Source: Candidatus Coatesiibacteriota bacterium
GTDB taxonomy: Bacteria; RBG-13-66-14; B26-G2; JAUVZD01
DNA length: 64,000 nucleotides
Assembly: GCA_030602715.1 (NCBI GenBank)
Contig: JAUVZD010000008.1
Span: forward strand, 64,001-128,000
Reading direction: 5' to 3'
The position numbers and the translations under genes were made by a program. This document shows positions 51,240 through 59,590 of the stretch, one piece after another (position 1 is the stretch's first letter; every line of letters begins with the position of its first letter). The notes under the pieces are model-generated. The model had not been told where the DNA came from. It made no database searches and was given only the letters and a program-made list of their open reading frames with translations.

Positions 51240-52577
51240 GTGAAGGCTAAGAAAAGAGATTTTTCCCGGGCAAAGGAGAGCGATGACCGACTCCTGACCC
51301 GGCTGATAAAGGTGGACTATCAGTCCTTGGTGGATAACGAGGAGTTGGACACCAGCCGGGAGGTGGAGGAACTGATCTTACTGCAGTCGGTGGAGGGGCA
51401 CGCTCACAACGGGCACGGGGCTTTTCATAAGAGGCGTTTCGTCAACTTGACCACCGCTGATGTAGTTCGCCGTCTGGGTCTGGATGAGGAGAAGGTCAAA
51501 GGTGATCGCCAGAAGCTCATAGATGAGATATTTGAATGGGTGGATGAGGCGCTTTCAGAGGAGCCCAAGGAGCGCTTGGTGAACCGCAAGGGCAAGCCTT
51601 TTATCCGCATCCCGTTTCTGGCTGAGATGGAGGTGGATGCCGGGGATATACTGCGGGGGATGTATATTGGCGGAAGGCGTGACGACAGCGATGTTCGTGA
51701 GGAGGTGGAGAGGAGATATGATGTTTGCATCGGCGGAGGCGATAGCTATCTGGTTGACACCCGAATTATGCGCAAGATGGGCTTGAACGCTGAGGAGTTG
51801 GCAAGCGGAGGATTTCAGGATGATATTGAGCATTTTCGCCAGGTGGGTTTGATAGTAGATAAGCCAAAAAGGGTGGATGATGATGTAATTCGCTATCTCT
51901 ATATTCGCCACCGGGAGGGTCCCGGGCATTCCGACGATTCAGCCATCGTCTCGGCGGGTTTGTTGTGGGGGAGGGATGTAGCTCTGGGGGTCTTTTTAGC
52001 CGATGCCATTGATACCCTGGAGAAATACAGCTATAAGTATGAGGACCAGGACAGTGACCTGGCAAACTATATTCACGATAAATTTGACCGTCTTGACTTT
52101 GGAAGGGAAGAACTGCACACCCTGACCTACCTGGCAGGGATTCCCGAGGGTAAGGAGGAGAGAGTCCCCGACAGCTCACTGCGCTATTTTCTCTCCATAG
52201 ATAAGAAGACCCGGATAACAATGCTATTGAGCCACATCAACTTTGTTGAGGGAAGACCTTACATCCCCATAAATACCGGTCATCACCGCATCTCCACCGA
52301 CCAATTCTATCAGTTTATCAGTGAGCGGGTGATGGAGTTTACCAAGATGGAGGTGCCGGTGAAGAGCAAACTGGCGGAGGTCGGTCCGCCCCTCTCCGCC
52401 GCTCTGGAGAGGAACTTCGTTGTGGTGGATATCAATGCCACAGTGGAAGATGTGGCAAAGGCGATGGTGAAGGAAAGCACCGACATAGCGGTAGTCCTTG
52501 ATGATGGTGGTAGCGTGGTGGGAGTGGTGCGGGGGAGCAAGCTCCTTCCCTTCCTGACCGGGGGGAAAGGAGAATAG
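51240..52577 (+). CDS. Protein of unknown function with a C-terminal CBS-like domain
   Basis: 445 residues, soluble and charged. The N-terminal 370 residues match nothing I recognise; they include a His-rich patch (EGHAHNGHGAFHKRR), a GRRDDSDVREEVERRYD segment and GPGHSDDSAIVSAGLLWG, which suggest a metal- or nucleotide-binding fold. The last 60 residues read FVVVDINATVEDVAKAMVKE and DIAVVLDDGGSVVGVVRGSKLLPFL, one CBS-type motif. GTG 51240 has GGTTGGAG upstream. A strong promoter precedes it, so the product may be abundant. Confidence 0.6.
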   Translation: MKAKKRDFSRAKESDDRLLTRLIKVDYQSLVDNEELDTSREVEELILLQSVEGHAHNGHGAFHKRRFVNLTTADVVRRLGLDEEKVKGDRQKLIDEIFEWVDEALSEEPKERLVNRKGKPFIRIPFLAEMEVDAGDILRGMYIGGRRDDSDVREEVERRYDVCIGGGDSYLVDTRIMRKMGLNAEELASGGFQDDIEHFRQVGLIVDKPKRVDDDVIRYLYIRHREGPGHSDDSAIVSAGLLWGRDVALGVFLADAIDTLEKYSYKYEDQDSDLANYIHDKFDRLDFGREELHTLTYLAGIPEGKEERVPDSSLRYFLSIDKKTRITMLLSHINFVEGRPYIPINTGHHRISTDQFYQFISERVMEFTKMEVPVKSKLAEVGPPLSAALERNFVVVDINATVEDVAKAMVKESTDIAVVLDDGGSVVGVVRGSKLLPFLTGGKGE

Positions 52578-52677
52578 GAGGATTTTGCATCAGGGCTTTT
52601 TTGTTGAAATGTGTCTGAATAGATGTTATTCTCCGATATATCTTTCGGCAATAAATTGGGCTAAGTAAAGGGGGGAA

Positions 52678-54582
52678 ATGGGGCTTCGTCCAATACCTGT
52701 CTTTAGAATAATCCTTCCACTGGCTTTATTCATCCTGGTTCCTTCCATAATCCTCGCTCAGCCGGTTCTTGTGTCCATCACCTTGCGGGATTATGACGGA
52801 GGCTCCTTCTCCGATGAGTATACCGACCAACTGCTGGTCCGGGTTGACTTTGAGGTGACTGGGACTCCGACTGAGATGATAATGTCCGAGGACCCTACTT
52901 TCTCCGGAGCGAGCTGGGTTCCGTATACCAATCCCGCTGAATTCACCTTTACTCCCGGGGAAGGAATACGCACTCTCTATGCCAAGGTTAGAGACGCCGT
53001 CGGTGAGAGCGAAGCCAGGAGTGATGACATCTGGGTGGATACTATTGCTCCCTCAATCGCTCCGGATTCGCTTCCGCCGGAAATGTATGACCCACTGATT
53101 TACATTACCTATCCCGACGAAGAATCTCCCCCCGCCAGCCCGCTCTGGCATGTATACCTGTATTACAGGTTTGAAGGCGGCGCCTGGACCTACTATGACG
53201 ACGATTCCCCTCCCACCGGACAATTCCAATTTGATGCAGGACCGATTGGTTCGGGAACATACGATTTTGAGATAGTAGCTCAAGATATGGCGGGAAATTG
53301 GGAAACGCAGACCGGCGTCCCCGAAGCCTCCACCTACATCTATACCGATGGCATCGGTCTTCGCAGTATTTTGGTAACCGACTACGATACCGACGACCCG
53401 CTCTACACCGACAACTATCTGGTGCGGGTAACTATGGATGTAGGCGACCCGGATGACGCTGCCTGGATGAAACTCTCCGAGGATCCGGCGTTCGGCGGCT
53501 CGTCGTGGGATTCTTTTGAGAATCCCACCACCTTCACACTGAGCGAAGGGGAGGGCTTGAAGACCGTATATTGCAAGCTGGCTACCGTTGAGTTTGTGGA
53601 GACCCCGCCAAAGAGCGATACCATAACCGTCTCGTTTGCCGATATGACTTTGGAGGAGGTGGTGGTCTCCGATGTGGACAGCGGAAGTACTGAGTATACC
53701 GACAATCCCGATGTGCGGGTGGCTTTGACCGTCACCGGTTCGGAGACGCCGGTATGGATGCAGATATCCGAGGATAGCAGTTTCACCGGTGTGGACTGGA
53801 TTCCCTATCAACAGGAGTCCATATTTACCCTCAGTGAGGGCGATGGTCTGAAGACCGTCTATGCCCGAGTTGCCGACCCCGATTACAGCCCCAGTAATAT
53901 CAATCAGGATACTATTACCCTGGATACCCTCCCTCCAAACTCCATACTCGGCAGTCTGCCCTACTCTACGAGCGAGGTGGTCTTACAGATTCCGTTTTCC
54001 ACCGAGGGAGGTGATCCTCCAGCATCGCCGATAACCGCCGTGGAACTGTGGTATAACCGTGAGGGTGAAAAAACCGATTACAGCACATCGGCACTTTCGG
54101 GGGGCAGTATCTTCTCATTCCCGGTTGCCCAACAGCCCCCCGACTGGGTGTTGTATCAGACGGTGGGTGGGACCGAGAGCTTCTTCTCCTTTGACAGCTC
54201 CACCATCGGAGGAGCCGGGACCTATCATTTCATCTCCATAGCAGAGGACGCCGCCGGAAATCGCAAGCCCTGGCCCGATGAGGTGGAGCAGACGGTAGTC
54301 TTCATCAGCGAGGGCGATGTCGGACCTGTGCATCAAATCCTGACCCCGAATGGCGACGGTATTAACGATTCTACTACATTTATCTTCCCCAAAACCTCAT
54401 TGGGGATGGTATATCTTTATATCTATTCCCGGGAAAGGATTCTGGTATTTGAGAGTATATCAAGTGACCCCGTCTGGGATGGAAGAGATAATAAGGGTAA
54501 AATTGTTCCCGGGGGGATTTATATCTTCCAGTTGGTTACCGATAGTGCGGTCTATAACGGCACCGTGGTTGTAGCCCGGTAA
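52678..54582 (+). CDS. Secreted repeat protein with gliding-motility/CHU_C-type C-terminal domain
   Basis: 634 residues. Signal peptide (IILPLALFILVPSIILAQ), then three to four Ig-like repeats with a recurring pattern: YTD...VRV, SEDPTFSGASW, FTFTPGEGIRTLYAKV; SEDPAFGGSSW, FTLSEGEGLKTVYCKL; SEDSSFTGVDW, FTLSEGDGLKTVYARV. The last 85 residues, LTPNGDGINDSTTFIFPKT ... WDGRDNKGKIVPGGIYIFQL, are the FlgD/CHU_C-type domain used as a type IX secretion signal in Bacteroidota. It is followed by the PorV-like gene, which fits type IX secretion. Confidence 0.75.
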   Translation: MGLRPIPVFRIILPLALFILVPSIILAQPVLVSITLRDYDGGSFSDEYTDQLLVRVDFEVTGTPTEMIMSEDPTFSGASWVPYTNPAEFTFTPGEGIRTLYAKVRDAVGESEARSDDIWVDTIAPSIAPDSLPPEMYDPLIYITYPDEESPPASPLWHVYLYYRFEGGAWTYYDDDSPPTGQFQFDAGPIGSGTYDFEIVAQDMAGNWETQTGVPEASTYIYTDGIGLRSILVTDYDTDDPLYTDNYLVRVTMDVGDPDDAAWMKLSEDPAFGGSSWDSFENPTTFTLSEGEGLKTVYCKLATVEFVETPPKSDTITVSFADMTLEEVVVSDVDSGSTEYTDNPDVRVALTVTGSETPVWMQISEDSSFTGVDWIPYQQESIFTLSEGDGLKTVYARVADPDYSPSNINQDTITLDTLPPNSILGSLPYSTSEVVLQIPFSTEGGDPPASPITAVELWYNREGEKTDYSTSALSGGSIFSFPVAQQPPDWVLYQTVGGTESFFSFDSSTIGGAGTYHFISIAEDAAGNRKPWPDEVEQTVVFISEGDVGPVHQILTPNGDGINDSTTFIFPKTSLGMVYLYIYSRERILVFESISSDPVWDGRDNKGKIVPGGIYIFQLVTDSAVYNGTVVVAR

Positions 54583-54635
54583 TTTTTGCGGAGAAAGGTG
54601 GGATTTCTCATCCGTTAGAGATGTGCGGAGTGGCT

Positions 54636-55967
54636 ATGAGGAAGATGACCGCAGTTACAGTTCTGACACTGCTTTTTGTGCTTACAATCTCATCCGACGC
54701 TAAAGCTTCCTTTGAAGCAGAGGGTGGAGTCAGGATGATGGGCTTGGGTGGGGCGTTTGTCGCCCTCTCCGATGATGCCCAGGCGGTGCAGACCAATCCT
54801 GCCGGCTTGTGGTTCTTAGACCGCTACCATTTGACAGTATCCTACCTTCGCCAGTATGTCGGCTTAAACAGTGGTCATCTGGGTTACTCTTACTTTGCCT
54901 TCGCCAGTCCTTTTGGAGGGTGGGGCACTATGGGCGTCTATAACGGCTTTCTGGATACCGGCTTTTATAGGGAAAATGTCTTCGGTGTCTCCTATGGTTT
55001 TGGCTTCGGAGACATTTTATCCTTCGGGGTGCTGGGCAAAATTTTTTGGAAGTTCTATGCGGAGAACGAGGATACCCGGCAGGATCCCTTCTTCAGGGAG
55101 TTCGGATTCAACAAGCGCAACTTTGCGGTGGATATTGGTATGATGTTCAAGCCTGCCGATATGTTCTCCTTTGGCGTCATCGCCCGCAATCTCAACCGGC
55201 CCAATATGTCTCTGGACCCTGATGGCAAGGATAGGATTCCCAGGAGCATCACCATGGGGGTGAGCTCTAAGTTTCTCATCTTCACACCACTTGTGGATGT
55301 GGAGTTGGTTGACCAGAAGCTGGCGGGTGAATATCATGTCCGTTATCACTTCGGGCTGGAAGTCCAGGTGTTGGATTCCTCACTTGCCCTTCGGGGGGGT
55401 TATCAGAACGAACAGATTACCACCGGGATGGGATATACTTTCGGTTCGCCGGATGGATTCCAAATGGGCATTGAATATGCCTTTCTCTTTCCCATCCGGA
55501 GCATAAAGAGCACCTACGGGAGTCACAATGTGGGGGTTTCGCTGGCTTTCGGTGAAAAGGTGAAAAAACCCAAGGGACTGCGTCATTTTGAATTTACTTA
55601 TCCGGGGCGGGATATCACCTCGGCGGGCGTGGATACCTTGCGGGAGCTTGACCCGGAGAAGGTAACCTCCACGGCAAGCCCCCTTGCCAATACGGAGGCT
55701 TTCTCCACCTTCAGGTTGGACCCTGAGGAGGAGGAGGTCTATACCTATATTCAGATAACCTCCACCATCGTCCGAGAGGATTTTGAAAGGGTGGAGATTC
55801 GCTATCGGGTCTCCAAACACTGGCTCACCAGCAATAAGATTGACACCAGAACTTTGAAGCTGTTGCGTTACGATGAGACCACCGGGCAGACCGAGGAGCT
55901 GGAGAGCATCAAGGTGGGGGAGGATGAGCTTTATCTATATTTCATCGCCACCAGCGGGGTGTTGTAA
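54636..55967 (+). CDS. PorV/PorQ-type outer-membrane protein with PGF-pre-PGF-like tail
   Basis: 443 residues. After the signal peptide the N-terminus reads GGVRMMGLGGAFVALSDDAQAVQTNPAGLW, the classic UPF0164/PorV start, then barrel strands to about residue 310. The last 110 residues are a separate domain: EVYTYIQITSTIV, EIRYRVSKHWLTSNKI, TLKLLRYDETTG, ending LYFIATSGVL, which follows the PGF-pre-PGF pattern known mainly from archaeal surface proteins and lacks only its last strand. PorV shuttles type IX cargo to its attachment point. ATG 54636 is preferred because GGAG lies seven bases upstream. Confidence 0.78.
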   Translation: MRKMTAVTVLTLLFVLTISSDAKASFEAEGGVRMMGLGGAFVALSDDAQAVQTNPAGLWFLDRYHLTVSYLRQYVGLNSGHLGYSYFAFASPFGGWGTMGVYNGFLDTGFYRENVFGVSYGFGFGDILSFGVLGKIFWKFYAENEDTRQDPFFREFGFNKRNFAVDIGMMFKPADMFSFGVIARNLNRPNMSLDPDGKDRIPRSITMGVSSKFLIFTPLVDVELVDQKLAGEYHVRYHFGLEVQVLDSSLALRGGYQNEQITTGMGYTFGSPDGFQMGIEYAFLFPIRSIKSTYGSHNVGVSLAFGEKVKKPKGLRHFEFTYPGRDITSAGVDTLRELDPEKVTSTASPLANTEAFSTFRLDPEEEEVYTYIQITSTIVREDFERVEIRYRVSKHWLTSNKIDTRTLKLLRYDETTGQTEELESIKVGEDELYLYFIATSGVL

Positions 55968-56001
55968 GGGAAGGGCTGGCGGGCAAGATAATATCCATCG
56001 G

Positions 56002-56075
56002 CGGTGGGGGTTCTAAACCTCCACCGCAAGTTATTACCCGATTGTTTTTTCAGGCGAGGATTAAATCCTCGCCTG
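56002..56075 (+). terminator. Two consecutive hairpins ending the 52.7-56 kb transcript
   Basis: A GCGGTGG...CCACCGC stem (about 56001-56027) and a perfect 10-bp stem CAGGCGAGGA / TCCTCGCCTG (56051-56075) followed by TGATTTTTTCCTTTT. Confidence 0.7.
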
Positions 56076-56119
56076 TGATTTTTTCCTTTTATTTTTCCCT
56101 TCGCAGAACCCTGAAAATG

Positions 56120-57310
56120 CTACATACTATACTTCTCAATGCCCTCCTTTAGTGCCTTCATCGCCTTGCGCAAATCCTCCTCGCAGAGCACATAGGCTAT
56201 GCGTACCTCGTCCCTGCCCATCTGCGGGGTGGCGTAGAAACCCGCCAGGGGGGCAAGCATCACCGTCTCTTTGTCGGCGGTGGCGAAATCGTTTAACAAC
56301 CAGGCGCAGAACCTCTCCGCATCATCCACCGGCAGGCGGGCGGAGATGTAGAAGCTGCCCGCCGGCTTGAGGGCGAAGGCGCCGCCGATATCCATCAATA
56401 ACTCATGGGTGATATCCCGCCGTTTCTTGTATTCGCTTATGCTGGGGGTGATGTATTCCTCCGGTTTCAGCTCCAGTGCGGATAGGGTGATGTGCTGTCC
56501 GATGACCGGGGGGCAAAGGCGAGCCTGTCCCATGCGCAGAGCCGACGAGACCACCTCTTCGTTACGGGAGGCGATACAGCCGATGCGAGCCCCGCAGGAT
56601 GAGAAGCGCTTGGAGATGGAATCCAGGAGGATGGCATTATCCTTGAAATCGGGGATGTTCATCGCCGAGTAGGCACTGCCTTCGTAGATAAACTCCCGAT
56701 AGACCTCATCGGAGAGCAAGAAGAGGTGGTGATGACGGCAGATTTCGGCTATCCCCTTAAACTCCTCCTCGGTGAGAACCGTGCCGGTGGGATTGTTGGG
56801 ACTGCAGACAAGGATAGCCCGGGTCTTTTCGGTGATAGCCCGCTTGATCAGGCGGGGTTGGGGGGGACGATAGCCGTCGTCCACATCGGTGGCTATCGGG
56901 ACCAGTTTGATGCCTGCCTGGGCGGCAAAGCCGTTGTAGTTGGTGTAGAATGGCTCAAAGACGATTATCTCCTCGCCGGGGGAGGCGACCAGGGAGAAGG
57001 CGAAGAGTAGAGCCTCACTTCCTCCGGTGGTCACCACTATCTGCTCCTCACCCAAATCTATGCCCACCCTCTTGTAATAGTCGGCGAAGGCTTGGCGCAG
57101 GGGCTTCTCCCCCTGAGAGTGACCATAGGCGATAATTTTTGAGGGGTAGTCAGCCAGAGCGGAGAACATCTGCGGTGGGGAGGGGATGTCCGGTTGACCG
57201 ATGTTTAAGTGATAGACTTTGATGCCTCTCTCCTTCGCCATCTCGGCGAGAGGGACCAATTTACGGATGGGAGAGGCGGGAACATTCCGTGCTCTTTTTG
57301 AAATTGACAT
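56120..57310 (-). CDS. Pyridoxal-phosphate aminotransferase (class I, AspC/DapC-like)
   Basis: 396 residues. Fold type I motifs: YHLNIGQPDIPSP, YGHSQGEKPLRQA, TTGGSEALLFAF, CSPNNPTGTV, LLSDEVYREFIYEG, the PLP lysine in DSISKRFSSCGARIG, and a late RIAYV. Substrate preference (aspartate, aromatic or diaminopimelate-related) cannot be decided. A TTGACC-17-TAAATT promoter lies upstream. Confidence 0.9.
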   Translation of the reverse strand: MSISKRARNVPASPIRKLVPLAEMAKERGIKVYHLNIGQPDIPSPPQMFSALADYPSKIIAYGHSQGEKPLRQAFADYYKRVGIDLGEEQIVVTTGGSEALLFAFSLVASPGEEIIVFEPFYTNYNGFAAQAGIKLVPIATDVDDGYRPPQPRLIKRAITEKTRAILVCSPNNPTGTVLTEEEFKGIAEICRHHHLFLLSDEVYREFIYEGSAYSAMNIPDFKDNAILLDSISKRFSSCGARIGCIASRNEEVVSSALRMGQARLCPPVIGQHITLSALELKPEEYITPSISEYKKRRDITHELLMDIGGAFALKPAGSFYISARLPVDDAERFCAWLLNDFATADKETVMLAPLAGFYATPQMGRDEVRIAYVLCEEDLRKAMKALKEGIEKYSM

Positions 57311-57356
57311 GACTTAAAAAACCCCTATTTATGGTTGGTGAGTTGAAGATTAAAAA

Positions 57357-57385
57357 AATTTAACATAATAGGAAAGGCAGGTCAA
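57357..57385 (-). promoter_or_regulatory. Sigma-70-type promoter of the aminotransferase gene
   Basis: Minus strand: TTGACC (57385-57380), spacer 17, TAAATT (57362-57357). Confidence 0.55.
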
Positions 57386-57422
57386 GAATTATGGGTGATG
57401 GAGATTGCTTTATAGTTTTTTG

Positions 57423-57451
57423 TTGCAATCGGCTCAGACATTTATTATATT
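57423..57451 (+). promoter_or_regulatory. Sigma-70-type promoter of the C25-like protease gene
   Basis: TTGCAA at 57423-57428, spacer 17, TATATT at 57446-57451; 32 bases before the start. Confidence 0.55.
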
Positions 57452-57482
57452 CGGGCATTAGACTAACAGATTGGAGGAAGAT

Positions 57483-59342
57483 ATGTTCAAGTTGCTCTCT
57501 GTAACCCTTATCTTATTCTTGGCTTTTGCCGTCCCCGTCATTGCCTCAGAATATCCCGGCGTGGTGGATGTAAAAGAGCTTATTTGGGTGGGTATGGAGA
57601 ACACTCCCCCGATGAGCGGAGAGGAGATCAAAACCCGCTATTATACCGGACTGCCCTTTCGTCTAAGTGTGGTTTACAGCAGTTCCGGCGATAAGTGGTC
57701 CGACCCCTTTCTGATAATCGTCAACGAGGAGCTTTATCCCCAGATCAGCGACAAGCTGATAGATGAATATGTGCCCCAGCTGGAGGGGGATGGGATATTC
57801 ATTGAGGTGTGGACAACGCTCTACGGCACCCCGGAGGACCTCAGGGACGCTATGGCGGACTACTATTCTATTAACGGCTCTTACTATTGCATGCAGGTCG
57901 GGGAGTTTCCCCCACCGCTCTCGGAGATAGGCTTCTTCCCCGGCGAATCCACGCCTTACCCCATAGACTTCTTCTTCATGGACCTGGACGGGGAGTGGAT
58001 TGACTACGATGAGGACGGTTACTACGACGACCATACCGGCAGTCTGGAACCGGATATCGTCTTCGGTCGTCTGGCGGCATACACCCTCACTTACGGTTCC
58101 AGTGATGAAGCGGAGTTGGTCAACCACTACCTGGACAAGAATCTGGCTTATCGTCGGGGTGAAACCACCGAGGTGCTTGAGCGAGCCCTGGCTTTCATAG
58201 ACGATGATTGGTTCTACTGGGCGTATAGCGACTGGGGTTACTGGCTGGCATGGGCATATCCGGATACAGAGATAATCGCCGACTACAGAACTGTCGCCGA
58301 GGAATACCGTGATATGCTGGACGACAACTACGAATATATCTTCTTAGCCGCACACTCCAACCCCAATATGCATCAATTCAAGATCGGTGAGGAGTGGGAG
58401 TCGGATACGGTCCACTATACAGATATAATCAACATCCAACCCATCGCCCAGCACTACAACTTCTTCTGCTGTTCATCGGCACAATATACCTTTAGCAATT
58501 ACATCGTCGGCTGGTATATCTTCAACGAAGGCGATTATGGGCTTATGGGTATCGGCTCGGCGAAGACCGGCTCCATGTTGTATTATGAAGATTTTTACCC
58601 GTTGTTAGCCGCTGAGGGTTATACCTTCGGTGAGGCTTTCCGTTACTGGCTGGAGATGAACAGTGAAGTTGACCGCCAGTGGTTCTACGGCATGACCCTC
58701 ATCGGAGACCCACTGCTTAAGCCCTATGCTTATATGGTGGATATAGAGGTCGCTTATTTCAAGGCTACGCCGTCCGACAAAGGTATAAACCTGGCCTGGG
58801 AGTTGAGCGGTGATGAGCTCCCCCTGGGCTTCAATCTATATCGGCAGGAGATATGGTCAGATACTGGGGGGGATTCCTCCCGGGCTGGCGTTCTTTGGGG
58901 AGATAGGGCCACACTGGAGACTAGAATAAACCAGAGCCCCATCACCGGCTCAGGCGTCTATCATTACCTGGACGATGGGGTGAGTGGCGGGGGGACCTAT
59001 CGGTATCGTCTGGAGGCGATAACCGAATACGGTCTGGAGAACCTTGCATCTTGTGAGGGGACTATGGGGGACGGAGCGGTCTCTTTCAATCTCAGCCAGA
59101 ACTACCCCAACCCCTGGAGTGGAAGCACGACGCTTGGTTTCACCCTCTCCCAGGCGGGAATGGTACTCCTTGAGCTTTACGACATCTCCGGGAGAATGGT
59201 TGAGGGGATAGTTGAAGGTCAGTATTCAGCAGGCGAGCACAGCCTTGTCCTGAGCGATGAGGGCTTGGAGAGCGGCCTTTATCTCCTTAGACTGACCTGT
59301 GGTGAGCGCAGTGCCGCCAGAATCATGGTGCTTATGAAGTAG
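57483..59342 (+). CDS. C25-family (gingipain-like) cysteine peptidase with type IX sorting domain
   Basis: 619 residues. Signal peptide (LLSVTLILFLAFAVPVIAS), then a caspase-like C25 fold: FLIIVNEELYPQISDKLIDEY, FGRLAAYTL, a His-containing FLAAHSNPNMHQF and the cysteine in NFFCCSSAQYTF, as placed in gingipains; then GIGSAKTGSM and LIGDPLLKPY. A fibronectin-like domain follows and the last 85 residues are a type A sorting domain: FNLSQNYPNPWSGSTTLGF, VLLELYDISGRMVEGI, LESGLYLLRL. ATG 57483 is set by GGAGGAAGAT. Autocatalytic processing or target is unknown. Confidence 0.82.
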   Translation: MFKLLSVTLILFLAFAVPVIASEYPGVVDVKELIWVGMENTPPMSGEEIKTRYYTGLPFRLSVVYSSSGDKWSDPFLIIVNEELYPQISDKLIDEYVPQLEGDGIFIEVWTTLYGTPEDLRDAMADYYSINGSYYCMQVGEFPPPLSEIGFFPGESTPYPIDFFFMDLDGEWIDYDEDGYYDDHTGSLEPDIVFGRLAAYTLTYGSSDEAELVNHYLDKNLAYRRGETTEVLERALAFIDDDWFYWAYSDWGYWLAWAYPDTEIIADYRTVAEEYRDMLDDNYEYIFLAAHSNPNMHQFKIGEEWESDTVHYTDIINIQPIAQHYNFFCCSSAQYTFSNYIVGWYIFNEGDYGLMGIGSAKTGSMLYYEDFYPLLAAEGYTFGEAFRYWLEMNSEVDRQWFYGMTLIGDPLLKPYAYMVDIEVAYFKATPSDKGINLAWELSGDELPLGFNLYRQEIWSDTGGDSSRAGVLWGDRATLETRINQSPITGSGVYHYLDDGVSGGGTYRYRLEAITEYGLENLASCEGTMGDGAVSFNLSQNYPNPWSGSTTLGFTLSQAGMVLLELYDISGRMVEGIVEGQYSAGEHSLVLSDEGLESGLYLLRLTCGERSAARIMVLMK

Positions 59343-59365
59343 CACAAAACCAGGGATAAACCGGA

Positions 59366-59390
59366 GAGGGGCGGCTGGTATCCGCCCCTC
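59366..59390 (+). terminator. Terminator of the C25-like protease gene
   Basis: 9-bp stem GAGGGGCGG / CCGCCCCTC with a 7-base loop, then CTTTATACC. Confidence 0.65.
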
Positions 59391-59410
59391 CTTTATACCC
59401 ATTTTTATCC

Positions 59411-59439
59411 TTGACATTTCCCCTCGGCTGTGCTATCAA
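59411..59439 (+). promoter_or_regulatory. Sigma-70-type promoter of tRNA-Gly
   Basis: TTGACA at 59411-59416, spacer 17, TATCAA at 59434-59439; the tRNA starts 12 bases later. Confidence 0.7.
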
Positions 59440-59451
59440 GTAATTGTAGCT

Positions 59452-59526
59452 GCGGGCATAACTCAGTGGAAGAGTGTCAGCTTCCCAAGCTGAAGGTCGC
59501 GGGTTCAAGTCCCGTTGCCCGCTCCA
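59452..59526 (+). tRNA. tRNA-Gly (CCC)
   Basis: Acceptor stem GCGGGCA / TGCCCGC, anticodon loop TTCCCAA (anticodon CCC), T-arm GGGTTCAAGTCCC, discriminator T, encoded CCA at 59524-59526. Its layout closely resembles the glyU type. A rho-independent hairpin follows. Confidence 0.95.
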
Positions 59527-59536
59527 AGATCAAAGA

Positions 59537-59559
59537 AAGGCGGGTTGAACCCGCCTTTT
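59537..59559 (+). terminator. Terminator of tRNA-Gly
   Basis: AAGGCGGG / CCCGCCTT stem with a 5-base loop, followed by TTCC. Confidence 0.7.
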
Positions 59560-59590
59560 CCGCTATCATAGTTTTTTTTAGGAGGAATGA

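Noticed and set aside
53053-53811. 252-residue minus-strand ORF in the repeat protein gene
   Set aside because: Shadow of the Ig-repeat protein; no ribosome site and odd composition.
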